Below are positions 36,629 to 46,870 of a stretch of 64,000 nucleotides of DNA, piece after piece. A program made the translations under genes and the position numbers. Numbering within the stretch: position 1 is the first letter of the stretch; every line of letters starts with the position of its first letter. The stretch spans positions 744,001 to 808,000 of the forward strand of contig NZ_CP054020.1 in assembly GCF_013282625.1 (NCBI RefSeq), read 5' to 3'. A model generated the notes under the pieces. That model saw nothing but the letters and a program-made list of their open reading frames with translations. It made no database searches and was not told the origin of the DNA. This DNA is from Thiomicrorhabdus xiamenensis (GTDB taxonomy: Bacteria; Pseudomonadota; Gammaproteobacteria; Thiomicrospirales; Thiomicrospiraceae).

Positions 36629-37483
36629 TTATTTGCTATCGCTTTTTTGATCCGGGTGGTGCAGGTGTATATGACCGTCGCCGTGAGAGTGTCCGCAAAC
36701 ATGCGGGTTGTGGTGGTGTTCATACACCGCGATTGCCGGGTCATGTTCGCCGAACAGCGTGATGAAGTCTTCGGATTGGCTGACTTCCTGCGGATGTCCG
36801 GAGCAGCAGATATGCCGGTTAAGGCACAGCACCTGATCGGTATGTTTCATTACGATATGCAGGTCGTGGCTGACCATTAAAATGCCGTACTGGTATTTAT
36901 TGCGGATCTGATTGATGTATTGGTAGATTTCCGATTGCCCCTGAATATCAACCCCTTGTACAGGTTCATCAAGAACCAATAGCTGCGGTCGGGTACAGAG
37001 CGCTCTGGCCAGCAGAACCCGCTGCATTTCGCCGCCGGATATTTTCTGGATCGGTTTGTTTAATAAAGCCTGCAGGTTCAGGTCTTCGAGAATCTGTTGG
37101 CTGGAGATTGTGGTATCATCCGCATCCGGTTTTAAATTTGCCTGTTTTCCAAGTGCCAAAAATCTTTCCACTGTCATCGGCAGGGTTGGATCGATCTGGA
37201 TCTTCTGAGGCATAAAACCGATGCGAAGATTCGGGCGGCGCCAGACCTCTCCGGAGGACGGTTTCAGTAAGCCTAACAGGATTTTCAGAAGCGTCGACTT
37301 ACCGGCACCGTTCGGACCGATAAGGGTGATGATTTCACCGCGATGCAGTGTCAGAGAGATGTCTTGAAGGACGTCCTGGTCACCGAAGCTGTGACACAAA
37401 TTGATGGCTTCGATGAGTTGCGTATTCTGTGAGGGTGACTTTTCGGGTTCAGCCGGCTCGCGTAAAGAATTTGCCTTATGCAT
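36629..37483 (-). CDS. znuC: zinc ABC transporter ATP-binding protein ZnuC
   Basis: A 284-residue ABC ATPase. Walker A is GPNGAGKST, the signature is ISGGEMQRVLLARAL and Walker B is LLVLDEPVQGVD, followed by the H-loop (VSHDLHIV). The last 30 or so residues are very rich in histidine, with H-x-H and H-H pairs, a zinc-binding tail common to ZnuC proteins. Divergent from znuA across a 236 bp region, where a Zur operator would be expected. I could not find a convincing Zur palindrome there. Confidence 0.94.
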   Translation of the reverse strand: MHKANSLREPAEPEKSPSQNTQLIEAINLCHSFGDQDVLQDISLTLHRGEIITLIGPNGAGKSTLLKILLGLLKPSSGEVWRRPNLRIGFMPQKIQIDPTLPMTVERFLALGKQANLKPDADDTTISSQQILEDLNLQALLNKPIQKISGGEMQRVLLARALCTRPQLLVLDEPVQGVDIQGQSEIYQYINQIRNKYQYGILMVSHDLHIVMKHTDQVLCLNRHICCSGHPQEVSQSEDFITLFGEHDPAIAVYEHHHNPHVCGHSHGDGHIHLHHPDQKSDSK

Positions 37484-37719
37484 TTGGGGTTTTGCTACCT
37501 TTTGCTAAACTGGAAGATTAATGAGTTGAACCGGTATTATCATAAACCGCTCTGGACTCTGGTTTGTGAAAGAGTAAGACATTATGTGGCATCAGAGAAG
37601 CATTTAAGGTGCTTTTTAGCTAATTTTGCTTGATCGCCGTTAAAAAACTCAAAGTAAGCCCGTAAGGGACGTGATGTGGTGCTCGGTTTTGCACTCTGCT
37701 TTTAAGGAATTTACAAAAA

Positions 37720-38700
37720 ATGAGATTTGCCCGATTTTTTCAACTGCCTGTGCTTGTGACGGTTTCCTTCTTCGTCGTTCCCGTTCAGGCTTTACAAGTG
37801 ACTGTAACGATCCCGCCTTTGGCCGGGATGATTGCGCCTCTGCTGGATGAAGACGACAATATTGAGGTTTTGCTCAAGCCTGGCGTCAGTCCGCACGGTT
37901 TTCAGCTTAAACCGTCACATCTGCGCATTCTGTCGCAGAGCGATTTGCTGATCACTGCCGGCAGTCCGGTTGATGCTTGGGTAAATAAATATGCGCAACG
38001 AGTTGAAGCCAATAAAATCCGTCTGGCGGATTTGACCAATGTCGAAAAGCTGCCTGTTCGCAAGGGCGGCCTCTGGGAAAGAAAACCGGGCAAAGCGGTT
38101 GTCGAAGACGAGCATGACGATCACGATCACCATGATCATCACGGGCACGATGAATTAAATTATGACGGGCATATCTGGATGTCGATGAACAATGCCCGTC
38201 AGGCGGTTCGTGCGGCTTCCGAGTGGCTGCAAAAGCAGCAGCCACAGAAAGCGTCCGCTTATCGTCAGCGCGAAGCGGACTGGCTGGCGAAGTTGGATCA
38301 GCAGGATCAAATGAATCGTCAACGTCTGCAAACCGTGCAGGATAAAGCGTTTTTTGTTCTGCATGATGCTTTTCAGTATTTTGAACATCATTACCAGCTT
38401 AAGGGCGTTGGTTCGGTGCGTCTTAATCCGGAGATTCCGCCAAGTTTGAAGCGACTCGCGGAGTTACGGGAAAAGATTCAACACAATCAGGTCAAATGTG
38501 TTTTTCAGGAACCGCAGTTTCCTTCAAAGCAGATGCAGCGTCTGACCGAAGGGACCGACACTAAAATCGGTTCTCTGGATCCGATGGGAACCAGTTATCT
38601 TTTAGCCGAGAAAGGCACAGGACCGCAGAAAAATTATCTGCTGTATGACCGTTTCAGTGCTTATCTGACCGACTCGTTCATGCAGTGTCTGGCGGATTAA
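37720..38700 (+). CDS. znuA: periplasmic zinc-binding protein ZnuA
   Basis: A 326-residue high-affinity zinc receptor of the A-I cluster. A signal peptide ends near VQA (residues 22-24). The metal-site region begins with VTIPPLAGMI, and the first histidine of the site lies in GVSPHGFQLKPS. An acidic, histidine-rich loop (EDEHDDHDHHDHHGHDE) lies between residues 130 and 147, as is typical of ZnuA. Further ligand regions are GHIWMSM and FVLHDAFQYFEHHY. It is divergent from znuCB and followed after 17 bp by a COG0523-like gene, probably in one operon. Confidence 0.94.
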   Translation: MRFARFFQLPVLVTVSFFVVPVQALQVTVTIPPLAGMIAPLLDEDDNIEVLLKPGVSPHGFQLKPSHLRILSQSDLLITAGSPVDAWVNKYAQRVEANKIRLADLTNVEKLPVRKGGLWERKPGKAVVEDEHDDHDHHDHHGHDELNYDGHIWMSMNNARQAVRAASEWLQKQQPQKASAYRQREADWLAKLDQQDQMNRQRLQTVQDKAFFVLHDAFQYFEHHYQLKGVGSVRLNPEIPPSLKRLAELREKIQHNQVKCVFQEPQFPSKQMQRLTEGTDTKIGSLDPMGTSYLLAEKGTGPQKNYLLYDRFSAYLTDSFMQCLAD

Positions 38701-38717
38701 GCGCAAAGGAATATCGC

Positions 38718-39428
38718 ATGCAAGCTCGGGTGTTGCTCTATGGGTTGCCGGGGAGCGGCAAGCATCGTCTTGCCGAACAATGGCGTAAATCATCGGGTCA
38801 GGCTATAGATGTCCTCGATGTTCAGGCTTTGGACAAAGTCTATTGCGAAGAATCCCGGCACAAATGCCTGGTGATTGATAGCCGTTCGTTTTGGCAGATG
38901 CCGAGGGACCTGTGGCTGGAAGAGATTTTGCAACAGCTGATTACGGCTGCGGATTCAATCGTGCTGAATTTTTTGGAAGCATCGGAATTATCGGTTCAGA
39001 TGGCGTGGAAAAACTGGTTACGTGACAACGCCGCGGATACGCCGGTGTTAATGAGTCTGCAACAGGCCGTGCCGCAGGGATTGAGCGCCCTGTTAGAACG
39101 GACTCCGCAAAAGCGTCCGCTGCCGCAGAATCGGTTTGCCGATCTGCAGAGCTTCGAGTTCAGATTGAATCGGGTCAGTTTGGAGCATCTGCTGATGGTC
39201 TTGGATAATGCAAAAACTGCACTTGGAATGAAATTGATCCGGGTTCAGGGCGTATTGGAGACTTTAGAATATGACAACCGCGTCGCGCTCGAAGGGGCGG
39301 CGTACCGCTGGGATACCTTTGCTGCGGACGAACGGGAAATTGCCTTGCGGGACAAGCAGTTACGTCTGCAGGGCTTCGACCTCGATAAGGCGTGGTTGCA
39401 ACAAATGCTGCAAGCATGCAATCAATGA
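38718..39428 (+). CDS. degenerate COG0523/CobW-like protein in the zinc locus
   Basis: A 236-residue protein, starting at an ATG with AAAGGA seven bases ahead. The N-terminal P-loop GLPGSGKH (9-16) has histidine where GTPases need S or T. The segment that should carry N-K-x-D reads N84-F-L-E87. No C-x-C-C metal motif is present, and the length is well under the usual 320-400. The last 65 residues look like the CobW C-terminal domain: MKLIRVQGVLE, an ALEGAAYRW strand, and RLQGFDLDKAWLQQML, equivalent to the family's F-I-G-x-x-L-D. I infer a COG0523 relative that has probably lost GTPase activity. Its position directly after znuA, where COG0523 zinc metallochaperones often occur, supports this. 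The sequence similarity is weak. Confidence 0.6.
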   Translation: MQARVLLYGLPGSGKHRLAEQWRKSSGQAIDVLDVQALDKVYCEESRHKCLVIDSRSFWQMPRDLWLEEILQQLITAADSIVLNFLEASELSVQMAWKNWLRDNAADTPVLMSLQQAVPQGLSALLERTPQKRPLPQNRFADLQSFEFRLNRVSLEHLLMVLDNAKTALGMKLIRVQGVLETLEYDNRVALEGAAYRWDTFAADEREIALRDKQLRLQGFDLDKAWLQQMLQACNQ

Positions 39429-39579
39429 TACAATTAACTGTATGAATTTTAATAAAAAATAACCCTTTTATTCGCAGGGTTGAGATCGTTTTTTCATACC
39501 GGAAAAAGGCGCTCAAAATGGACTTTGCGGTAATAACCCACTAAAATGCTCCGAAATTAAAATATTAGGCGTTAGTAAT

Positions 39580-41091
<1,512 letters not shown>

Positions 41092-41205
41092 CGATCTGAA
41101 AAGACCAAAAAGATCCGCAGGATCAAGATAACCTTATTCAGCCGCAACGGCGTCTAACGGCGCTGAGCGGACAAGCTAATTTAAAAATTTTGAAGTGAAA
41201 ATATC

Positions 41206-41964
41206 ATGCTACTAAAAGTTGAAAATCTACAAGCGGAAATCGAAGAAAAGCAGATTTTGAAAGGCTTGAACCTTGAAGTGAAGCCAGGTGAAGTGCATGC
41301 CATTATGGGGCCTAACGGTGCCGGTAAAAGTACGCTGGCAAGTGTTCTGGCCGGACGTGAAGATTATGAAGTGACCGGCGGTGAAGTCGAATTCGACGGT
41401 GAAGATCTGTTGGATCTTGACCCGGAAGAACGTGCGCGCAAAGGCCTGTTTCTGGCTTTCCAGTATCCGGTTGAAATTCCGGGCGTCAGTAACAAACTGT
41501 TTATGCAGACTGCGGTTAATGCGATGCGCGAAGAACGCGGTCTGGCCGCTTTGGATATGTTCGACTTCGACGAATACGCCAAAGAGAAAATCGAATTGCT
41601 GGATATGCGTGCCGACCTGTTGGAACGTTCGGTAAATGTGGGCTTCTCCGGTGGTGAGAAAAAACGTAACGATATTTTCCAGATGGCTCTGTTGGAGCCG
41701 AAACTGTGCATTATGGATGAAACCGATTCCGGTCTGGATATCGATGCTTTGCGTCAGGTTGCCAACGGGGTTAATGCATTGCGTTCCGACGAGCGCAGCT
41801 TCATTGTCGTGACCCACTATCAGCGCCTTCTGGACTACATCAAGCCGGATCATGTTCATGTTTTGTATGATGGTCGAATCATCAAGTCCGGTGGTTTTGA
41901 ACTGGCGCTGGAGCTGGAAGAAAACGGCTACGACGAGATTGTTCAGCAGTATAAAAACGCGTAA
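41206..41964 (+). CDS. sufC: Fe-S assembly ATPase SufC
   Basis: A 252-residue ABC-type ATPase that powers the SufBCD scaffold. Walker A GPNGAGKST, the family-specific signature FSGGEKKRNDIFQ, Walker B CIMDETDSGLDIDAL and the switch region VVTHYQRLLDYI are all present. It follows sufB after 114 bp, an unusually wide gap for this operon that contains a small GATCC-GCA-GGATC hairpin. Unlike transport ATPases, it has no membrane partner. Confidence 0.97.
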   Translation: MLLKVENLQAEIEEKQILKGLNLEVKPGEVHAIMGPNGAGKSTLASVLAGREDYEVTGGEVEFDGEDLLDLDPEERARKGLFLAFQYPVEIPGVSNKLFMQTAVNAMREERGLAALDMFDFDEYAKEKIELLDMRADLLERSVNVGFSGGEKKRNDIFQMALLEPKLCIMDETDSGLDIDALRQVANGVNALRSDERSFIVVTHYQRLLDYIKPDHVHVLYDGRIIKSGGFELALELEENGYDEIVQQYKNA

Positions 41965-41982
41965 TCGAGAGGGGATTAAGCA

Positions 41983-43305
41983 ATGGCGAAAAAACTCTCT
42001 CCGGTCGCGCAGCAGGCGCGCGATTTTTATTTGCAGCAAGCACAGGCCAAAAGTGCCGCGGAAAATGGTTTTTTAAAGCAGATTCGTGACAATGCTCAGG
42101 CTAAGTTTTCGGCAGAGGCATTTCCGACTGCGAAAGATGAAGATTGGAAATATACCAAGCTGACCGGTTTTATTCAGCATCATTTTTCGACAGCGGGAAC
42201 TTCCGAAGCGGTTGCGGACAAGGTTCAAAGTTATATGCCGGGCTTCCCGGTCATTAAGCTGGTTTTCGTTGACGGTTGGTTCAGCGAATCTTTGTCGGAT
42301 GATCTTTCCGAGCTACCGAAAGGAATCAGTTTGGAATCCTTTTCCGATACGCTGAGCATGAACAGCGCGCTGGATCAGTTGTTTGCCGACGAAGAGCGAA
42401 TTCTGTCGGAGCCTTTCGGCTGTATGAACTCCATGTTGATGAACGATGGTTTCAGTCTGCAGTTGGCGGACAATACCACTTTGGAGTTGCCGTTGTTTAT
42501 TCTGCACCTGCAAACCAAGGCTGAGCACTTGAGTGCGGTTCGCAATCGAATCGATGTCGGCCAGAATGCCGAAGTCACTTTGGTTGAGCGCTATGTATCC
42601 CTGCATTCGGAAGGTGCCGGGTGCAACAACATCGTTACCGAGATCAATGTTGCCAAGCATGCGCGCGTCAAGCAGGTCATTCTGCAACAACAGAATGGCG
42701 AAAGTTATTACTTTAATAACCAGTTCATTACTCAGGCTCAGGAAAGTCATTTCAATACGTTCTTCGCCTCTACCGGCTGCGTTGTCAGTCGCCACCAGAA
42801 CCATCTTTATATGGACGGCGAGCGAATTGAAAACAGTCAAAACAGCGCCTGTATTGCCAGCGGAAAACAGACGGTCGATTCACGTACCTATACCGAGCAC
42901 AATCAGGAATGGGGCTTCAGCCGTCAGCTGCACAAGTATGTTCTGGACGACGATGCGGTCGGTGTTTTCGACGGCATGATCCGTGTCGATCAGCAGGCGC
43001 AGAAGACTGACGGTCAGATGGATAACAAAAACCTTCTTCTTTCCGATAAGGCAAAAATGGATGCCAAGCCGAAGTTGGAGATTTATGCGGATGATGTTCA
43101 GTGTTCGCACGGTTCGGCAACGGGTCAGATCGACAAAAATCAGATTTTCTATCTGAAAGCCCGTGGTATCGATAAGGCGAATGCGATGCGCATGATCACC
43201 AAGGCGTTTCTGTTGGAACCAGCCGAAGAGATTGCCGATGAGCAGATCCGTCACTGGGTGATGAGTGAGCTGGAAACAGCGTTGGAAAAAACGCATCTGG
43301 CCTAA
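41983..43305 (+). CDS. sufD: Fe-S assembly protein SufD
   Basis: A 440-residue beta-helix partner of SufB in the SufBC2D complex, thought to help with iron entry. The N-terminal part is helical and A/Q-rich, with DEDWKYTKL as the family landmark. The middle part is repetitive beta-helix, and the C-terminal DVQCSHGSATGQIDKNQIFYLKARGI carries the conserved histidine region. It sits 18 bp after sufC and ends 33 bp before sufS. Confidence 0.95.
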   Translation: MAKKLSPVAQQARDFYLQQAQAKSAAENGFLKQIRDNAQAKFSAEAFPTAKDEDWKYTKLTGFIQHHFSTAGTSEAVADKVQSYMPGFPVIKLVFVDGWFSESLSDDLSELPKGISLESFSDTLSMNSALDQLFADEERILSEPFGCMNSMLMNDGFSLQLADNTTLELPLFILHLQTKAEHLSAVRNRIDVGQNAEVTLVERYVSLHSEGAGCNNIVTEINVAKHARVKQVILQQQNGESYYFNNQFITQAQESHFNTFFASTGCVVSRHQNHLYMDGERIENSQNSACIASGKQTVDSRTYTEHNQEWGFSRQLHKYVLDDDAVGVFDGMIRVDQQAQKTDGQMDNKNLLLSDKAKMDAKPKLEIYADDVQCSHGSATGQIDKNQIFYLKARGIDKANAMRMITKAFLLEPAEEIADEQIRHWVMSELETALEKTHLA

Positions 43306-43338
43306 GTGCGCCATCGAGTCGAATTTAAGAGGTTTTTA

Positions 43339-44559
43339 ATGAAAGCAAAGTTTGCTGAAATTCGCGAACAGTTTCCGATTCTGCGGCAGGAAGAGAATGG
43401 GCAATCACTGGTTTATCTGGACAATGGCGCCACTTCGCAAAAGCCGGAACGGGTTATCAAAGCGGTAGACGATTACTATCGCTGGCAGAATGCCAATGTA
43501 CACCGCGGTGTGTATGGCTTGAGCGAACGTGCCACGGAGCTGTATGAAGGCGCTCGTGAAACGGCACGCCAATTCCTGAATGCAAAATCGACGCGCGAAA
43601 TCGTTTTCGTTCGCGGTGTCACCGAAGCGATCAATCTGGTTGCGCAATCCTGGGCGCGTGCCAATCTGAAAGCCGGTGATGAGGTTATTATCACCGAAAT
43701 GGAACACCACTCGAATATTGTTCCATGGCAGCTGTTACGCGACCAGATCGGTATCCGCCTGTCGGTGCTGCGCATCAATCAGAAGGGGGAAGTCTGCCTG
43801 AATGCGTTGAAAGGCATGGTTTCGGAAAAAACCAAACTGCTGGCCGTGACTCAGATGTCGAACGCTTTGGGAACCATTAACCCGGTGAAGGAAATGGCGG
43901 AAATCGCCCGTTCGGTTGGCGCGAAAGTTCTGGTCGACGGCGCTCAGGCGACACCGCATATGCAGGTTGATGTACAGGATATCGATTGTGACTTTTACGC
44001 GCTGTCCGGCCATAAAATGTATGGCCCGACCGGCATCGGCGTGTTGTATGCCAAGGAAGCTCTTCTGGAAGCCATGCCGCCTTATCAGGGTGGTGGGGAT
44101 ATGATCTACTCGGTCACCTTCGATAAGACCGAATACAATGTGTTGCCTTATAAGTTCGAGGCCGGCACGCCACATATTGAAGGGGCGATCGGTCTGGGCG
44201 AGGCGATGAAGTTTCTGCAGGATATCGGCCTGGATGAGATTGCGGCCTATGAAGCCGAGTTGTTGACCTATGCGACCGAGCGTCTCAAAGAGATCGATGG
44301 CTTGAAGGTGATCGGCGAAGCGGACAATAAAGGCGGCGTAGTCTCTTTTGTGATTGACGGTGTTCATCCGCACGATATGGCGACGCTGATGGATCAGGAT
44401 GGGATTGCCGTGCGCGCCAGCCACCATTGCGCCATGCCGGTGATGCAGCACTTTAATGTTCCAGCGACGATCCGCGCCTCTTTCGGTGTTTACAATAACT
44501 TTGCGGACATTGACCGCTTGATCGATTCACTGAATGAAGCCAAGGATATGCTGCTGTAA
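43339..44559 (+). CDS. sufS: cysteine desulfurase SufS
   Basis: A 406-residue PLP enzyme of the class-II NifS/SufS type, moving sulfur from cysteine to the Suf scaffold. The N-terminal YLDNGATSQKP, the MEHHSNIVPW histidine region, DGAQATPHMQVDV, and the PLP lysine in ALSGHKMYGPTG are typical. The active-site cysteine lies in RASHHCAMPVMQHF. The ATG at 43339 is chosen because of AAGAGG six bases upstream; an earlier in-frame start lacks support. Neither SufE nor SufU follows, so the sulfur acceptor must be encoded elsewhere. A strong terminator closes the operon. Confidence 0.96.
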   Translation: MKAKFAEIREQFPILRQEENGQSLVYLDNGATSQKPERVIKAVDDYYRWQNANVHRGVYGLSERATELYEGARETARQFLNAKSTREIVFVRGVTEAINLVAQSWARANLKAGDEVIITEMEHHSNIVPWQLLRDQIGIRLSVLRINQKGEVCLNALKGMVSEKTKLLAVTQMSNALGTINPVKEMAEIARSVGAKVLVDGAQATPHMQVDVQDIDCDFYALSGHKMYGPTGIGVLYAKEALLEAMPPYQGGGDMIYSVTFDKTEYNVLPYKFEAGTPHIEGAIGLGEAMKFLQDIGLDEIAAYEAELLTYATERLKEIDGLKVIGEADNKGGVVSFVIDGVHPHDMATLMDQDGIAVRASHHCAMPVMQHFNVPATIRASFGVYNNFADIDRLIDSLNEAKDMLL

Positions 44560-44595
44560 AGCCAATGTCAGCTACAAGTACCGCTAACAGTGATA

Positions 44596-44629
44596 AAACC
44601 TCTGTCGAAATTTTTCGCAGAGGTTTTTT
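44596..44629 (+). terminator. intrinsic terminator after sufS
   Basis: AAACCTCTG pairs with CAGAGGTTT, with an inner CG/CG extension after a one-base bulge, followed by six Ts. It closes the suf operon. Confidence 0.85.
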
Positions 44630-44657
44630 GCTTTTAGGGATTGGAGGAAAGGGATTT

Positions 44658-44666
44658 TGCTAGAAT
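44658..44666 (+). promoter_or_regulatory. extended -10 promoter for the orphan gene at 44706
   Basis: TGCTAGAAT is an extended -10 element 39 bp before the ATG. The same nine bases occur upstream of secA at 56464-56472. No matching -35 box is seen. Confidence 0.45.
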
Positions 44667-44705
44667 GGTTTGAAATACATTTAACCCAAACAATGCAGGT
44701 GCTTG

Positions 44706-45074
44706 ATGACAACTGAATCTAAACAGGAGAATCCCCCGCTGGAGTGGATTTTTCTGGAACTGGAACCGCTGCCGCATATTTCGGGTCGCGAAACACTCCA
44801 GCTCTGGTGGAATCCGGAGCGCAAAGAGTTACTCGGCGAGGGCGTGGAGACGATTCTTACGATGATTGATCAGGCGCTGCAGAAAGGCTCGATCGGTGGC
44901 GGAAATTCGCAATACGAAATCACCGATCCGCTTGCCAAGCCCACTGAGCTGGCCGTCATATTGGCGCAATTTTATTGGGTCATTCCGCAACCGGTTTCTG
45001 AGCCGGGCGAGATCGCCGGAAATGAAAGTCCGGATGCTCCGGAAACCGATAACTCCGCTACGACTCTGCAATAA
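44706..45074 (+). CDS. conserved-looking hypothetical protein, function unknown
   Basis: A 122-residue soluble, acidic protein that I do not recognise. It has no signal peptide or membrane helix. The first 90 residues look like a compact domain (LEWIFLELEPLPHISGRETLQLWWNPERKELLG pattern with several W residues) and the last 30 are a disordered E/P/S/T-rich tail. A weak AGGT precedes the ATG, and there is an extended -10 promoter in front. It stands alone between the suf terminator and the efflux operon, so context gives no function. Confidence 0.65.
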   Translation: MTTESKQENPPLEWIFLELEPLPHISGRETLQLWWNPERKELLGEGVETILTMIDQALQKGSIGGGNSQYEITDPLAKPTELAVILAQFYWVIPQPVSEPGEIAGNESPDAPETDNSATTLQ

Positions 45075-45109
45075 CTATCGTTTTTCCTCTAGGGACATTT
45101 GCATTGCTC

Positions 45110-45171
45110 GTGTCGGCGGCTTATGTCTGTGCTTTGTGTCTGTCCGTATCGGTTCATTGACCTGCCGACAC
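45110..45171. repeat. long-range inverted repeat downstream of the orphan gene
   Basis: GTGTCGGC (45110-45117) and GCCGACAC (45164-45171) are perfect complements, extended by a C-G pair on the outside. They enclose 46 bases. A T-rich stretch follows, so this could be a terminator with a large loop, but that shape is atypical. Confidence 0.35.
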
Positions 45172-45361
45172 GCTTTTCCTTATTTTTTCCTTATTTCCTG
45201 AAACACTGTTGAGCGGCGGTGTTTTATAGTATCTCTAAGCGGCGCCATCTGGCGCTTCGGCTTGGCCGGAAACGTTTCTTAACCCTCTATGACGCCCACA
45301 AAAAATAAGTGTGTTGGACAGGCATTCATAATCGAACCGGTTCACAGAAAGGAGATAAAGC

Positions 45362-46870
45362 ATGAAACTCCCCTTAATAAGCGGCGCACTGGCCGTTTGT
45401 TTCTTATCCGCCTGTACCGCGCCGCAGGTTCGGGAAGTGCCGCGGGAAAAGGCGCCTGAACAGTGGCAGGCAAATAAAGAGGAGTCTGAGGTTTCGCGCA
45501 GTTTTTACCAGGGTGAAAGCGCCGACGTGAACGAGCGTCCGCCGTGGTGGCAAACATTGCAGGAACCGTTGCTGAACCGTCTGATTGAAGAAGCGATCCA
45601 AGCTAATCCGGATGTGCTTTCGGCACAGTCGGCCATTCGCCAGGCTCGCGCCTACCGTAAGCAAGCCAATGCGACGCTGTTTCCGACAGTGACTGCCAGC
45701 GGTGCTTACAGTGCCAGCCGTAATCATGATACAAATGTTACTACGGACGCCTATTCGACCGTTATTGATGCCTCGTGGGAAGCGGATGTTTTTGGTGCGA
45801 ATCGTAGCGCTCTTTCAGCGGCGGATTCCGAATTGTCGGCGGCGCAGGCAGACTTTGCCGATACGCTGGTTTCCTTGAGTGCCGAAGTGGCCAACTATTA
45901 TGTTTCCTTACGCAGTACTCAGGCGCAGTTGGCGATTACCGAAGAATCTTTGTCAAGTTGGCGGGAAACCTTGCAGATGACGATCTGGCAAGCGGAAGCA
46001 GGGCAGGTATCGCAGTTCGATGTTGAGCAAGCACGACGTAGTTATCAGCAGACGATAGCGACGCTTCCACCGCTGCGTCAAAGTATCTTGGAGTCGCAGC
46101 ATCAGCTGGCCGTTCTACTGGGACGACAGCCGGGGGAGCTTCCGACAGCCTTAAACGATATTTCCGATTTGCCGACAATCCCCGACTCAATCTTTCTGCC
46201 GTTGCCGTCCGAAGTGTTGCGCCAAAGACCGGATGTCAGAGCGGCCGAGCAGCGAGTGCTTGCCGCTATGGCACAAACCGACGTAGCCAAAGCCAACCTC
46301 CTGCCGAGTTTTGCGCTTGGCGGCCGTTTAGGTTGGGGGGCGAGCAATTTGAGTGATCTGTTTAATATTGGATCACTGGTGTCGTCCTTGTCGGCCAGTG
46401 TTGCGCAAACCTTGTTTGACGGCGAGTTGCGTCAGGGACAGCTTGATGCACAGCAGGAGGCTGAAGCGCAGGCGGTTCTGCAATACCGCAAGACGGTATT
46501 GAGCGCTTTGCAGGAGACCGAAAATGCATTGGCCAATTTGCAGCACAGCCGAGAAACCTTTCTGGCGCTGGAGTCTGCACTGCAAATTTCTCAGGAAGAG
46601 GAGAAGTTGGCATTGATACAGTACCAGGCCGGGGAACTCGACTTTTCCGATGTCATGGAGGCACAAAGAACCCGATTGTCGTTACGTAAGCAAAGTGTCG
46701 AGGCGCGTGCATCCGAGTTGGCCCAGGTGATTACTTTGTCCAAAGCGGTCGCAGGACACTGGGCAATGCAGCAAGCCACAGAAGCGGGCGATAACAAGAA
46801 CATAACAGAAAATAATGCCGCTCCAGTAGATAAGACGGCAGAAGTGGAAGAGGTAAGCCATGCAAAATGA
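45362..46870 (+). CDS. TolC/NodT-type outer-membrane efflux lipoprotein
   Basis: A 502-residue outer-membrane factor with a lipobox LSAC, so Cys18 should be acylated. Two outer-membrane efflux repeats are visible: the first with ANPDVLSAQSAIRQARA and LFPTVTASGAYS, the second with RQRPDVRAAEQRVLAAMAQTDVAKANLLPSFALGG. The NodT-type WWQTLQEPLLNRLIEEA opening is present. A consensus AAAGGAGAT ribosome-binding site precedes the ATG. It overlaps the next gene by 11 bases, making it the exit duct of a tripartite pump with the following three genes. A 10-bp perfect palindrome GAACCGGTTC at 45334-45343 sits about 18 bp before the start and might be an operator. Confidence 0.9.
   Translation: MKLPLISGALAVCFLSACTAPQVREVPREKAPEQWQANKEESEVSRSFYQGESADVNERPPWWQTLQEPLLNRLIEEAIQANPDVLSAQSAIRQARAYRKQANATLFPTVTASGAYSASRNHDTNVTTDAYSTVIDASWEADVFGANRSALSAADSELSAAQADFADTLVSLSAEVANYYVSLRSTQAQLAITEESLSSWRETLQMTIWQAEAGQVSQFDVEQARRSYQQTIATLPPLRQSILESQHQLAVLLGRQPGELPTALNDISDLPTIPDSIFLPLPSEVLRQRPDVRAAEQRVLAAMAQTDVAKANLLPSFALGGRLGWGASNLSDLFNIGSLVSSLSASVAQTLFDGELRQGQLDAQQEAEAQAVLQYRKTVLSALQETENALANLQHSRETFLALESALQISQEEEKLALIQYQAGELDFSDVMEAQRTRLSLRKQSVEARASELAQVITLSKAVAGHWAMQQATEAGDNKNITENNAAPVDKTAEVEEVSHAK

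Noticed and set aside
37484-37719. A Zur operator between znuC and znuA
   Set aside because: Biologically expected, but the only palindrome-like pieces (ACAT-T-ATGT near 37580; CGGT...ACCG near 37531) match poorly over the length of a Zur box, so I do not call one.
39461-39481. A terminator after the COG0523-like gene
   Set aside because: AACCCT/AGGGTT form a six-base stem, but the T-run begins eight bases later, so the call would be too weak.
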